From Planctomycetaceae bacterium (GTDB taxonomy: Bacteria; Planctomycetota; Planctomycetia; Planctomycetales; Planctomycetaceae): a DNA stretch of 17,181 nt. The translations under genes and the position numbers were made by a program. The notes below the pieces were generated by a model. It worked only from the letters and a program-made list of their open reading frames with translations, ran no database searches and was not told the DNA's origin. Location of the stretch: NCBI GenBank assembly GCA_947463775.1, contig CANHVD010000042.1, positions 1 through 17,181 of the forward strand. Reading direction: 5' to 3'. This document shows, one piece after another, positions 1 to 7,583 of this stretch. Position 1 is the stretch's first letter. The number at the start of each line of letters is the position of its first letter.

Positions 1-705
1 ACTCTGGATGGAATGAGGCGACTGAATGAGCTGAGTTATCAACAACTGGGCGATCCGGAGATCAATACTCGAATCCAACAATACGAGTTAGCGTTCAGAA
101 TGCAGTCGAGTGTTCCCGAACTGACCGATCTGGCGTCAGAGCCGGAGTCCACATTTGAACTCTACGGCGAGGCATCAAAGAAGGGCGGCACTCTGGCTAA
201 CACGATGTTGCTGGCTCGAAGAATGGTCGAACGCGGCGTGCGATTTGTGCAGATTTATCACAACAACTGGGACACTCATGCCAATGCGGCCGGACGTCTT
301 CCCGATCAATGCCGAGATCTTGATCAGGCCACTTACGGTCTGATTACAGATCTCAAGCAACGCGGCTTGTTTGACGACACGATTATTATCTGGGGTGGCG
401 AGTTCGGTCGAACGATCTATTCTCAGGGAGGATTGTCCAGAGAGAATTATGGTCGTGACCACCATCCTCGCTGCTTTACAATGTGGATGGCCGGTGGCGG
501 ATTCAAGGGTGGCACGATTTACGGAGAGACGGACGACTTCAGTTACAACATCGTCCGCGATCCGGTTCATATTCGTGACTTCCATGCCACTGTGCTGAAC
601 CAGATCGGCTATGACCACCAGCGATTGACGTTCAAGTATCAGGGACTCGATCAGAGACTGACGGGTGTGTTGCCGGCGAAAGTGATTCAGGAGTTGATTA
701 CCTGA
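1..705 (+). CDS. DUF1501 family protein, C-terminal part (5' end outside window)
   Basis: The reading frame is open to the left edge, so this is the C-terminal ~234 residues of a longer protein; the ATG at 13 is internal. DUF1501 proteins are abundant in planctomycetes and related to the sulfatase/alkaline-phosphatase superfamily; their substrates are mostly unknown. Visible family features are the helix ending in ELAFRMQ, the phrase PELTDL, a conserved WDTH, an EFGR motif and GRDHHP followed by a Gly-rich GGGFKGG. WDTH, EFGR and the His pair sit where superfamily members place metal or substrate ligands, so a metal-dependent hydrolase fold is inferred. In this phylum such genes usually follow a DUF1549/DUF1553 cytochrome-type gene, which would lie left of the window. 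The stop is 3 bp from the stop of the opposing gene. Family assignment is firm; function is not. Confidence 0.9.
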   Translation, partial: TLDGMRRLNELSYQQLGDPEINTRIQQYELAFRMQSSVPELTDLASEPESTFELYGEASKKGGTLANTMLLARRMVERGVRFVQIYHNNWDTHANAAGRLPDQCRDLDQATYGLITDLKQRGLFDDTIIIWGGEFGRTIYSQGGLSRENYGRDHHPRCFTMWMAGGGFKGGTIYGETDDFSYNIVRDPVHIRDFHATVLNQIGYDHQRLTFKYQGLDQRLTGVLPAKVIQELIT

Positions 706-708
706 GTG

Positions 709-1788
709 TCAGCGCTGCTTTTCACTCAATGGCACATCACGAAATTCGGTATGGCAGGTCACGCAATTCTTCGCGATCCGTTCAAACGACGCGGGGAGCG
801 AATCGGGAACCGGCAACGCTGCTCCGGATTCGCTCCAACTCATCAACGCGGCTTCAAGATCGGCAGCGGCGGATTCTGATTCACGGAGCATGTTCCGAAA
901 GCCTTCGGGCTCTTTGGCAACGCTTTCGGTTCTCAGCAGTTCTGAAAAATGGTCTTTCAGCAACAGAACTTCCTGAACTGGATGAAGATCGGGGCGAGTC
1001 AACGGTGACTTCCATCCGGCGGCCGCTGCTGTCTTAACCGAGTCGAAAGTCTTCTCCAAATGTACCATCGACTCAGCCATCGGAGTCAGCTCTGCCGATT
1101 CGGGAAAGTCGCATTTCAGGGCGTCAAGAAACGCGTCGTCCACTTTCTGAGCCGACTCTGCGGATTCATAGAGTCCTCGATAATTGGGATTGGTTCCTGC
1201 GAGATTAAGAATTACCGACGACATTGAAGGATCGATAAGCCCTGCCGTCACGCAGGCTACAGCTGCGGCCGCCGGGCTACGATGTTTGCCATGATGGCAG
1301 TGAATGTAAATCGGGCCTTCAAAATCTCGCACCGCCTTCGCCAGTTCTTTGCCGCGTTGCTCGGGAATGCCATCGTAAGAATGAGGCAAGTGAACGTATT
1401 TCAGACCATGTCTTTTGGCGAGTTCCAGATCAGGCTTAGCACCATCCACGCTGATGATTGTCTTGATCCCGAGGTTCTGTAATTCCTGAAAAGCGTCTTC
1501 GCCATCTGGCTGTCCGCCGGAGATTACTTTTCCGTGAATCTGAATAGCATTGGGAAGATGAGCGGAATTCAGTCTGCGAGGCAGGGCCAGTTTCTCAGCC
1601 TGTTGAGTTCCCTTAACGGGCTCTACCGGCTGTTCTAATCTGTCTGTCTCGCAGACGATTTCGATTTCGGACTCTTTGGATGAAACATCCGCGGCTGACT
1701 CAGAGCTTAACTTACGACCATCCGCGCAGCCCATCAACAGTAAGCTGACGATCACAAATTTGCACACAGTAAAAGGCATCGTGTTCAT
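709..1788 (-). CDS. Lipoprotein with dual-specificity-phosphatase-like domain fused to a cytochrome c'-like heme domain
   Basis: The start chosen at 1788 gives a lipoprotein signal: a hydrophobic stretch ending in the lipobox LLMGC about 21 residues in, then a polar linker. An ATG at 1863 is in frame but adds 25 residues before the signal. The middle section has the SGGQP motif of DSP/DUF442-type phosphatases. It also has the catalytic CX5R loop in IHCHHGKHRSP, with Cys164 as nucleophile and Arg170 as phosphate binder. The last ~110 residues can be read as four helices ending in NCVTCHTEFR, a c-type heme attachment site (Cys342, Cys345, His346) 13 residues from the C terminus. That is where cytochrome c' carries its CXXCH, usually followed by a similar Phe-Arg. 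Inferred location is membrane-anchored and extracytoplasmic, where heme would be attached. The substrate is unknown. Tail-to-tail with the DUF1501 gene. Both motifs are plain; the c' fold is inferred from helix pattern and motif position. Confidence 0.8.
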   Translation of the reverse strand: MNTMPFTVCKFVIVSLLLMGCADGRKLSSESAADVSSKESEIEIVCETDRLEQPVEPVKGTQQAEKLALPRRLNSAHLPNAIQIHGKVISGGQPDGEDAFQELQNLGIKTIISVDGAKPDLELAKRHGLKYVHLPHSYDGIPEQRGKELAKAVRDFEGPIYIHCHHGKHRSPAAAAVACVTAGLIDPSMSSVILNLAGTNPNYRGLYESAESAQKVDDAFLDALKCDFPESAELTPMAESMVHLEKTFDSVKTAAAAGWKSPLTRPDLHPVQEVLLLKDHFSELLRTESVAKEPEGFRNMLRESESAAADLEAALMSWSESGAALPVPDSLPASFERIAKNCVTCHTEFRDVPLSEKQR

Positions 1789-2399
1789 CTTCGTCACATT
1801 TCTTGGGCAGACGGAGTCATGTCCAATACCATTCGCTTTTTGCGACATGTTAGTCGAATTCATCAGGACAACGATCTTTCGAGATGCTCCGTCTCAAAAT
1901 CTGCGGATTTCACAAGGAGATCAGGGCTTTCTGAGCCAACGTGGGAAGGTCCTGTCCACAATCTTCGAAGTCGCACAGGCCTGTCACCCGCTATGGAAGG
2001 ATGTCTGGGAGACGTAATTTTCGAGAAGCCATCAAATCAGAAATATGGATGAGCCTCTAAAGGCCTGATTTTGTCTCAGAGGTTAGTGCAGTTCTCAGTA
2101 ATCCTGGATTTTGACCGAACGACTGCAAAAGGAGAACGTCCGAGCGCACTGGGGCCAACGCATGGCAACGGATATCTGCCGTTCTGGTCTGCCCCCGCCT
2201 TTGAAAAAGGGCGAGAACCTCTGACGCTGAAGAAAGTCGGCGAAAAGCTGGCTGGAAAAGCGCGAGGGTAAAGGGACAGTTTCTCGGCCGCGTTGGCTTT
2301 ATGATTTCTCCGCTGCCAGCACTGAGGTAAACTGGTGGTCAGACCGGCTCTGCCTGTCGCCCCGTCCCGTCGGCAATTCTGCAGTTCAAGAGATCTTCC
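1789..2399. other. Intergenic region upstream of two divergent genes, no supported gene
   Basis: This ~610-bp stretch separates the divergent phosphatase-lipoprotein and kinase genes and should hold both promoters. I could not pick out convincing -35/-10 pairs. Short open frames occur on both strands but none has family motifs, a good ribosome binding site or coding-like composition. Around 2120-2275 is a stretch reading like a decayed repeat or gene remnant, which I cannot identify. Confidence 0.5.
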
Positions 2400-4070
2400 A
2401 TGCATCCCGATAAAGTTGGACCATATCTGATTGATCGCAAGATCGGCGCTGGAGGCATGGGCAACGTCTATCATGGCGTACACGAATTGACGCAGCAGGA
2501 AGCCGCTATCAAAGTGTTGCCCGTGGCCATGGCTCGCGAAGATGGCTTCGTGCAACGATTCTCCCGCGAGATCGACGCTTTAAGGCAGCTTTCCAATCGA
2601 CACATCGTGCAGTTGTTTCAGGATGGTGAGACAACGGATGGCACGTTTTACTATGCCATGGAGTTTGTCGACGGGCACACTTTGACGGCCGAGATTACGA
2701 ATCGCAAGAAGCTGCCGTGGAAAGAGGTCATTGAGTATTCGATGCAGATTGCAGCCGCGCTGAAGGCTGCTCACGATGCGGGAATCGTGCACCGTGACCT
2801 GAAGCCAAGCAACCTGATGTTGACGAACGATCGTGTCATCAAATTGACCGACTTTGGAGTCGCCAGTTTATTTGCTTCCGCTCGACTGACTCGCACAGGA
2901 GGCGTTGTTGGCACGGCCGAATACATGTCACCGGAACAAGCACGGGGGCAAAAAGCCAGTCGGCGCAGTGACCTGTATTCGCTGGGTGCTGTTATGTATG
3001 TCATGCTGACCGGACGCCCTCCGTTCACCGGCGCCAGCGCGAATGACATTCTGCAGAAGCACCAATTCGGCCAGTTTGATAAGCCCAGTCGCTATGTGGC
3101 CGATCTTCCGCGTCTGGTTGAAGAACTGGTGTGTCAGCTCCTTGAGAAGGATCCTGCCAAAAGGCTGCCGGATGCTTTAGTCGTGATGAAGCGACTGGAA
3201 CAGATCAAACTGCGTCTGGAGATGATGGAGCAGCATCTGGAGTCGGAAACCGTCGAGCGGCCTGGACCTGGCACGACGATCAGGTCAGAAAACGAATCCG
3301 CCGAGTGGGACGTGCATCATCCCGGCCCGGCAACAATGGTGCGAAACATGATCCGGGACGATGTGACCTCGTCACTGGTTAAGTCACCGGTCGCAAAATT
3401 CTTCGATAACATTTTTGTGCTCATCACTCTACTGGCCCTGATCATTGTCTTCGGGATCTGGATGAACCGCCGCAGCGTGGCTGATCCGGGCGAACAGCTT
3501 GCGAAGGCTCGCGAATTGCTGGCCAGAGAACCCAGTCCCGTCTGGCTGCGTGCACGGGATGAATTTCTACAGCCGCTGCTGGACACAAATGCCCTGCCCA
3601 ATTCCAAAGAAGAGATTGATGCGCTCATTCTGAAAGCCAATCAATTTGATTTCTGTCGATCTTTGCGAGCAGATCCGGAAAGCAGCAAGGATGAAGCTTC
3701 TGAGCTGCAACGTCTGATTCGACGAACCTTTGAGACATTCAGTAATGGTGATCCGGTCGCCGCACGTGAGCAGTTGCAGGCTGTTCGCGAACTTGCCGCG
3801 CAGGATTCTCGAAACGAATACTTGTCACAGTTTCTGGTGGAGACGCAGCAGAAGTGGGACAAAGAACCTTTGACAGTGGGCCGCAAGGCACTGTTGGAAC
3901 GAATTCTGATTGAAGCAGAAGCGATGGCAAAATCCGGTGACCCGGCGAGTGTCGACAGGGCAGTCAAGACTCTGACCGCCGCACGTCAAATTTACTCCAA
4001 CGACCGAGCTGTGACAGAGGAGTCCGGACGGATTGACGTGTTGCTGAAGCAGCTGCAGCCGACGCCATAG
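2400..4070 (+). CDS. Transmembrane Hanks-type Ser/Thr protein kinase (PknB-like)
   Basis: A complete bacterial eukaryotic-like kinase of 556 residues. The cytoplasmic catalytic domain (about 8-275) has the Gly loop GAGGMG (16-21), the ATP-binding Lys38 in AAIK, the catalytic loop HRDLKPSN with Asp133, DFG at 151-153, an activation segment ending GTAEYMSPEQ, and SDLYSLG. All catalytic residues are present, so it should be active. A charged, coiled-coil-prone juxtamembrane stretch (about 275-333) contains PGPGTTIR at 288-295 and PGPATMVR at 308-315. One membrane helix (about 338-355) is followed by a helical extracytoplasmic domain of ~200 residues resembling no PASTA, WD40 or TPR sensor I can name. 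Substrate and signal are unknown. The start is supported by kinase homology beginning at residue 7; the upstream ribosome binding site is weak. Confidence 0.92.
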   Translation: MHPDKVGPYLIDRKIGAGGMGNVYHGVHELTQQEAAIKVLPVAMAREDGFVQRFSREIDALRQLSNRHIVQLFQDGETTDGTFYYAMEFVDGHTLTAEITNRKKLPWKEVIEYSMQIAAALKAAHDAGIVHRDLKPSNLMLTNDRVIKLTDFGVASLFASARLTRTGGVVGTAEYMSPEQARGQKASRRSDLYSLGAVMYVMLTGRPPFTGASANDILQKHQFGQFDKPSRYVADLPRLVEELVCQLLEKDPAKRLPDALVVMKRLEQIKLRLEMMEQHLESETVERPGPGTTIRSENESAEWDVHHPGPATMVRNMIRDDVTSSLVKSPVAKFFDNIFVLITLLALIIVFGIWMNRRSVADPGEQLAKARELLAREPSPVWLRARDEFLQPLLDTNALPNSKEEIDALILKANQFDFCRSLRADPESSKDEASELQRLIRRTFETFSNGDPVAAREQLQAVRELAAQDSRNEYLSQFLVETQQKWDKEPLTVGRKALLERILIEAEAMAKSGDPASVDRAVKTLTAARQIYSNDRAVTEESGRIDVLLKQLQPTP

Positions 4071-4310
4071 TGTGAAAATCATTTGATCAGCAATCCATTG
4101 CGATCGGTTTTGTGCATAAGTCCGCTGATCCTCCCCGGACAGCTCCAGCAATGTGGAAAAACGACCAGACCCGATTGAATCCGGTTCGCGTCCAAGTCAC
4201 ATTGTGATGGTTGCAGAATGTATGGTTCGGGTGAAATGCGTTGGATTGTTCTCCGCAGGCTTATTTTTCAGCCCGAAACTGATCGACTCATTTGAAACTC
4301 GGACTCAGCG

Positions 4311-4853
4311 ATGATTGTGAAACTTGGCCCGTGCCGCATGGAATTGGTTCAGGGCGATATAACGCAGCAACACGTCGACGCGATCGTCAATGCCGCCAAC
4401 AGCAGTCTGGCCGGTGGTGGCGGTGTCGATGGGGCCATACACAATGCGGGTGGTCCAGCCATCATGCAGGAAACAACGCAGAATTATCCCGAGGGTTGCC
4501 CCACTGGCAGCGCGGTGATGAGCGGGGCTGGCAATCTTCCGGCCAAGTATATCTTTCATGCCGTTGGACCAGTCTGGAAGGGTGGTCGTCAGGGAGAAGC
4601 AGAGCTGCTGGCGTCTGCCTGTCGAGCGTGCCTGAAACTGGCGGTGCAGCATCAATGCAACAGTATTGCTTTCCCTGCCTTGAGTGCCGGAGCTTATGGA
4701 TATCCTCTTGATCTGGCGGCGGCCAATCTGGTGAAGACCACAATGGACTTTGTTCGATGGCATCAGAATCCGACGATGGTTCGATTCGTTCTGTTTGATC
4801 AGGGCGCGTTCGGGGCCTTTGCGCGAGCGGTGGAGGAAGTGGTGCCGAAATGA
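4311..4853 (+). CDS. Macro-domain protein, probable O-acetyl-ADP-ribose deacetylase / ADP-ribosyl hydrolase
   Basis: A stand-alone macro domain of 180 residues, the usual length for the bacterial YmdB/MacroD class. The family pattern is complete: GDIT near the N terminus, the catalytic-loop stretch DAIVNAANSSLAGGGGVDGAIHNAGG with its Asn residues and Gly-rich loop, PTGSAVMSGAG, the HAVGPVW strand, and the second ligand loop PALSAGAYGYP. MacroD-type enzymes remove the acetyl group from O-acetyl-ADP-ribose and can hydrolyse ADP-ribose from acidic residues; they are cytoplasmic. Ser-Ala-Gly-Ala-Tyr-Gly replaces the commoner Ser-Thr-Gly-Val/Ile-Tyr-Gly, a mild change. The stop codon overlaps the start of the next gene (ATGA), so the two are probably co-translated. 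No ADP-ribosyltransferase gene is seen nearby, so housekeeping metabolism is more likely than a toxin-antidote role. Confidence 0.92.
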   Translation: MIVKLGPCRMELVQGDITQQHVDAIVNAANSSLAGGGGVDGAIHNAGGPAIMQETTQNYPEGCPTGSAVMSGAGNLPAKYIFHAVGPVWKGGRQGEAELLASACRACLKLAVQHQCNSIAFPALSAGAYGYPLDLAAANLVKTTMDFVRWHQNPTMVRFVLFDQGAFGAFARAVEEVVPK

Positions 4854-5710
4854 TTGAACCATCACTTCGCGAACACGTCGCGTCAGATGGTTACCGTCTG
4901 AAGTTTCGCCACTGGGCTCCTGTGAATCCCAGGGGGATCGTGATTGCGTTGCACGGCATTCAAAGTCATTCAGGGTGGTATGACTATTCTTCTCGTCGTT
5001 TGGCCGACGCTGGTTTCGCAGTCTACTTTCCGGATCGCCGTGGCTCGGGCCTGAATGGTTTCCAGCGCGGCCATGCAGCGCATGCGATGCGGTTGGTCAA
5101 TGATGTGCGAGCCCTTCGCGGACTGGCCATCAATGAGACTGTCGTTGGCACCGTAGATTCAAACGCTCAATTGCCGATCACGATTCTGGGGATTAGTTGG
5201 GGAGGAAAACTGGCAGCAGTCATCGCGGCATTGTTTCCGCGGGAATTCGATCGCCTCGCGCTGCTGTATCCGGGCCTGGTTGCCAGAATCGGGCCAACCT
5301 GGTCGCAGCTTTTACGACTCAATCTGGCACGCACGTTTGAAGTCGTGAAGCACCATATTCCTATTCCACTCGACGATCCTGCTTTGTTTACTCAGGACCC
5401 TGAATGGCAACAGTTCATCTCTCATGATCCCCTTGCATTGCACACGGTCTCCAGCAGTTTTCTGAATGCGGGCCGAGAACTGGATCGTGAGCTGACAACT
5501 CACTGCGTGAAAATTCTGCAACCGACGTTGTTGCTGCTGGCCGAGAACGACAGCATTATCGATAACGTTGCGGTTCGAGAGAGAGTTAACCGGTTCGGCA
5601 CTCACCAACTCACAACACAGGTCTATCAAGGTGCTCGACATACACTGGAGTTTGAGCCGAATCGAGAAGTCGTCGTGGATGATCTGATCGCCTGGCTTTC
5701 AACACCTTGA
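4850..5710 (+). CDS. Alpha/beta hydrolase, lysophospholipase / monoacylglycerol-lipase-like
   Basis: A 286-residue serine hydrolase with the canonical alpha/beta-hydrolase order. ALHGIQSHSGWY forms the oxyanion-hole region, PDRRGSG follows, and the nucleophile elbow is GISWG with Ser116. The acid is Asp234 in LAENDSI and the base His264 in GARHTLEFE. The HG...PDRRGSG pattern and 'hydrolase_4'-type layout point to the lysophospholipase/monoglyceride-lipase branch (COG2267-like). No signal peptide is seen, so it is probably cytoplasmic. It starts on the ATGA that ends the macro-domain gene, with a GGAGG at 4832-4836. This arrangement implies a two-gene operon, although no functional link between the families is established. 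It ends 30 bp from the stop of the opposing pilP-like gene. Substrate unknown; an acyl ester is likely. Confidence 0.88.
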   Translation: MIEPSLREHVASDGYRLKFRHWAPVNPRGIVIALHGIQSHSGWYDYSSRRLADAGFAVYFPDRRGSGLNGFQRGHAAHAMRLVNDVRALRGLAINETVVGTVDSNAQLPITILGISWGGKLAAVIAALFPREFDRLALLYPGLVARIGPTWSQLLRLNLARTFEVVKHHIPIPLDDPALFTQDPEWQQFISHDPLALHTVSSSFLNAGRELDRELTTHCVKILQPTLLLLAENDSIIDNVAVRERVNRFGTHQLTTQVYQGARHTLEFEPNREVVVDDLIAWLSTP

Positions 5711-5740
5711 GGGGTCCGATTAACATCGAAATCACGCGAA

Positions 5741-6355
5741 TCAATTTTCTGTCTGCGGTGTTGGTTCTGAACGTCGAATTCTGACACCGTCGGGCTGAAT
5801 CGATTCGACCGTGAGTTTTTCAGAAACAGAAGTTCCTCGGTACACAATGTCGTCATTCAGGACGGCTGCCTGCCTTCCAGTGGAGCTTGAATAAAAAAGC
5901 TTTACGGTCGACTTGCTGATCAGCTCAGCGGTATGAGAAATCTCATCATCGGCAGGTTCATTGATGACCTTTGTGATTGTGTCAGGTTCAGAGGAATTTA
6001 CGGAGTGAACCATCACAACGGTTGTACAGAACGGGCTTCTGCTGGCGATCTCCTGAAGCTTCTCCTCGTCAATCTCCATCAGAGGTCGGATGCGGGCGGT
6101 AGCAGCCGCCAGGCCGACACTTTCGCTCTGATTGCCGGGAGTTGATAGCTTTTGTTCCTGATCCGGCAGAGCATTTGAATGATCTTGCGCCGCGGTATCG
6201 GACGATGCGACAATGGGTGCCTCCGTTGCCGACACGTCTGTATTCTTTGATCGTGTCTTTTCCGATCCGCCTGGCATAACCAGGTACAGGACGATGACCA
6301 GCACCGCAATCACAACTGCGTTCGATGTACTCAGCTTTCCCTTATGAAGCTTCAT
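5741..6355 (-). CDS. PilP/GspC-like inner-membrane protein, last gene of the pilMNO cluster
   Basis: A 204-residue bitopic protein with a short cytoplasmic N terminus, one membrane helix (about 11-28), a low-complexity Ser/Ala/Glu linker to about residue 90, and a C-terminal domain. The C-terminal segment reads AAVLNDDIVYRGTSV...LTVESIQPDGVRIRR. This matches the beta-rich homology region of PilP and GspC/GspB, where a stored property, a '(V)G' turn and 'I.PDGV.I' strands recur. In known systems this protein links the inner-membrane PilNO/GspLM platform to the outer-membrane secretin. The ATG overlaps the stop of the pilO-like gene as ATGA, so it is co-translated. Unlike many PilP proteins it has a transmembrane anchor rather than a lipobox, which is closer to GspC. 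The assignment rests on context plus a short C-terminal pattern. Confidence 0.62.
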   Translation of the reverse strand: MKLHKGKLSTSNAVVIAVLVIVLYLVMPGGSEKTRSKNTDVSATEAPIVASSDTAAQDHSNALPDQEQKLSTPGNQSESVGLAAATARIRPLMEIDEEKLQEIASRSPFCTTVVMVHSVNSSEPDTITKVINEPADDEISHTAELISKSTVKLFYSSSTGRQAAVLNDDIVYRGTSVSEKLTVESIQPDGVRIRRSEPTPQTEN

Positions 6356-6945
6356 TGCAGGTCTCCGGCTTCGGACTGAGCCATCATCCTTGGGAATGAC
6401 GAGAATATTCCGATCGTGAGATTAACCTGAAGCTGTTCGCTGCCCATCTCCGGGGCCGCAATTCGCACTTCATCTACACTGCAGAATCGAGACGTCCCCT
6501 TCACACTGTAGAGAAACTGACAAAGCTCAGACCAGTTGCAGATAGCCGAAATCCTGACGGGGACTTTCTCAAACCGCTGATCAGATTGAGCTCTACCCGG
6601 CTGAAACTCCAGAATTTCCATCCCGGCTTTTTCCACCTGATGCGCCAGACCTTCCAGAAAGGCATGGTCGTCGCCCTTGTACGGAATCTTTTCCCGCCAC
6701 GACTGCAGATCCTTGTTGAGAACATTCTCTGTGGATTGCAGTAGTTGAAGACGCTGCCTGAGAATCTCAGACTGGCTGACGAGCGATTGTCGCTGATTCA
6801 ATGTGGCATTTAAGTCCGCTCGCACCGCAGCGGTTCTGGCGATTGAGGCAAAGTACTGGATTCCACCGAACAGCAGACAAACAAACGCTGCGACGACATG
6901 ACAGCGGAATCGATAACGCGAAAAGCTTTGGCTGCTGTAATTCAT
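6352..6945 (-). CDS. pilO: PilO-like type IV pilus / type II secretion assembly protein
   Basis: A 197-residue bitopic protein with a membrane helix at about 15-37, a Gln/Leu-rich coiled coil (about 45-85) and a C-terminal alpha/beta domain. The tail holds the PilO-type core: VPVRISAICNWSELCQFLYSV, then a strand for the 'R...' turn and DEVRIAAP. PilO forms heterodimers with PilN in the inner membrane and sets the alignment of the pilus machine. I chose the ATG at 6945 rather than the in-frame ATG at 6969. It overlaps the pilN stop as TGATG and has AGGAG 8 nt upstream; the longer version would only add an unlikely basic octapeptide. Downstream it overlaps the pilP-like start. Sequence identity to classical PilO is low, so order, size and topology carry weight. 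Confidence 0.75.
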   Translation of the reverse strand: MNYSSQSFSRYRFRCHVVAAFVCLLFGGIQYFASIARTAAVRADLNATLNQRQSLVSQSEILRQRLQLLQSTENVLNKDLQSWREKIPYKGDDHAFLEGLAHQVEKAGMEILEFQPGRAQSDQRFEKVPVRISAICNWSELCQFLYSVKGTSRFCSVDEVRIAAPEMGSEQLQVNLTIGIFSSFPRMMAQSEAGDLQ

Positions 6946-7583
6946 CAGTGCTGCTCCTCTCGAACGCACTCCACCACAAATTCGCGTTGCAGAAGTCCGC
7001 CGCCGCTCGATGGCTGCGAAGACTTCAACGCGACGCTATGAAATCCTCCGCTGGCACGCAGAGAATTCATAAAGCGGGCGACTGAGATATCTGAAACAGC
7101 AAGACCATTGACATGCATAACGGTTTTGAAACGTTTCGGTGATGGTTCGGCAGCTGACGCTTGAGCAGTGGTCGGGATCGCGGCGTCAGTGGTTTCTGTG
7201 TTCTCTTCAAGGTTGAAAAGGTCAAAGCGTGAAACGGTCAATTGATCGCCAATATCAGTCGCTGATCCACTGACAACATTAAGCAGTTTCAGCGGATCTT
7301 CGGCCTGCTGCAGAGCATTCATTTCTCTGATCTCTGCCTTCAATGCCTCAGTTCGTTTTTCTGAATCAGAGAGTAACAACATAGACTGCTCGGCAGCCTC
7401 AACCTGAGGTTGCAGTTGATCTGCGGCAGCTCTGACAATTGAGCATTGTTTCCAATCGTAATGGGTAATCCCGGCGATTCCGGCCGTAACGGTCAACAGC
7501 ACCGGCGTCCAGCAGCGAATGACTCGAATTCGGATCGAACGCTTTCGCAGATCATCCGGGAGAAGATTGATTGAAACACTCAT
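6945..7583 (-). CDS. pilN: PilN-like type IV pilus / type II secretion assembly protein
   Basis: A 212-residue protein starting MSVSINLLPDDLR. The INLLP motif at the extreme N terminus is the hallmark of PilN; it docks into the groove of cytoplasmic PilM. A membrane helix (about 24-42) and a periplasmic coiled coil (about 50-95) follow. Next come a low-complexity Thr/Ala linker and a C-terminal domain with the expected pattern of a small ferredoxin-like fold. I chose the ATG at 7583 over the one at 7637. It restores INLLP to its usual position, overlaps the pilM stop as ATGA, and has GGGAGA 7 nt upstream. The downstream gene begins on its stop codon (TGATG). Confidence 0.85.
   Translation of the reverse strand: MSVSINLLPDDLRKRSIRIRVIRCWTPVLLTVTAGIAGITHYDWKQCSIVRAAADQLQPQVEAAEQSMLLLSDSEKRTEALKAEIREMNALQQAEDPLKLLNVVSGSATDIGDQLTVSRFDLFNLEENTETTDAAIPTTAQASAAEPSPKRFKTVMHVNGLAVSDISVARFMNSLRASGGFHSVALKSSQPSSGGGLLQREFVVECVREEQH
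6954..6958 (-). promoter_or_regulatory. Ribosome binding site that decides the pilO start
   Basis: On the minus strand AGGAG lies 8 nt before the ATG at 6945. The in-frame ATG at 6969 lies upstream of this site, so 6945 is the better start. The site lies inside the last codons of pilN. Confidence 0.7.

Noticed and set aside
175..618. 147-codon minus-strand open frame inside the DUF1501 gene
   Set aside because: It is fully antisense to a motif-rich coding sequence and has no family motif of its own.
2076..2555. 159-codon minus-strand frame upstream of and into the first kinase gene
   Set aside because: It overlaps the kinase N-terminal region, lacks motifs, and its Gly/Ser/Arg-rich text looks random.
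4071..4310. Terminator or promoter between the first kinase and the macro-domain gene
   Set aside because: No stem followed by a T run and no convincing -35/-10 pair; Rho-dependent termination or read-through remains possible.
4305..4865. 186-codon minus-strand open frame covering the macro-domain gene
   Set aside because: The plus strand encodes a full macro domain; the antisense frame is Arg/His/Gln-rich with no motif or ribosome binding site.
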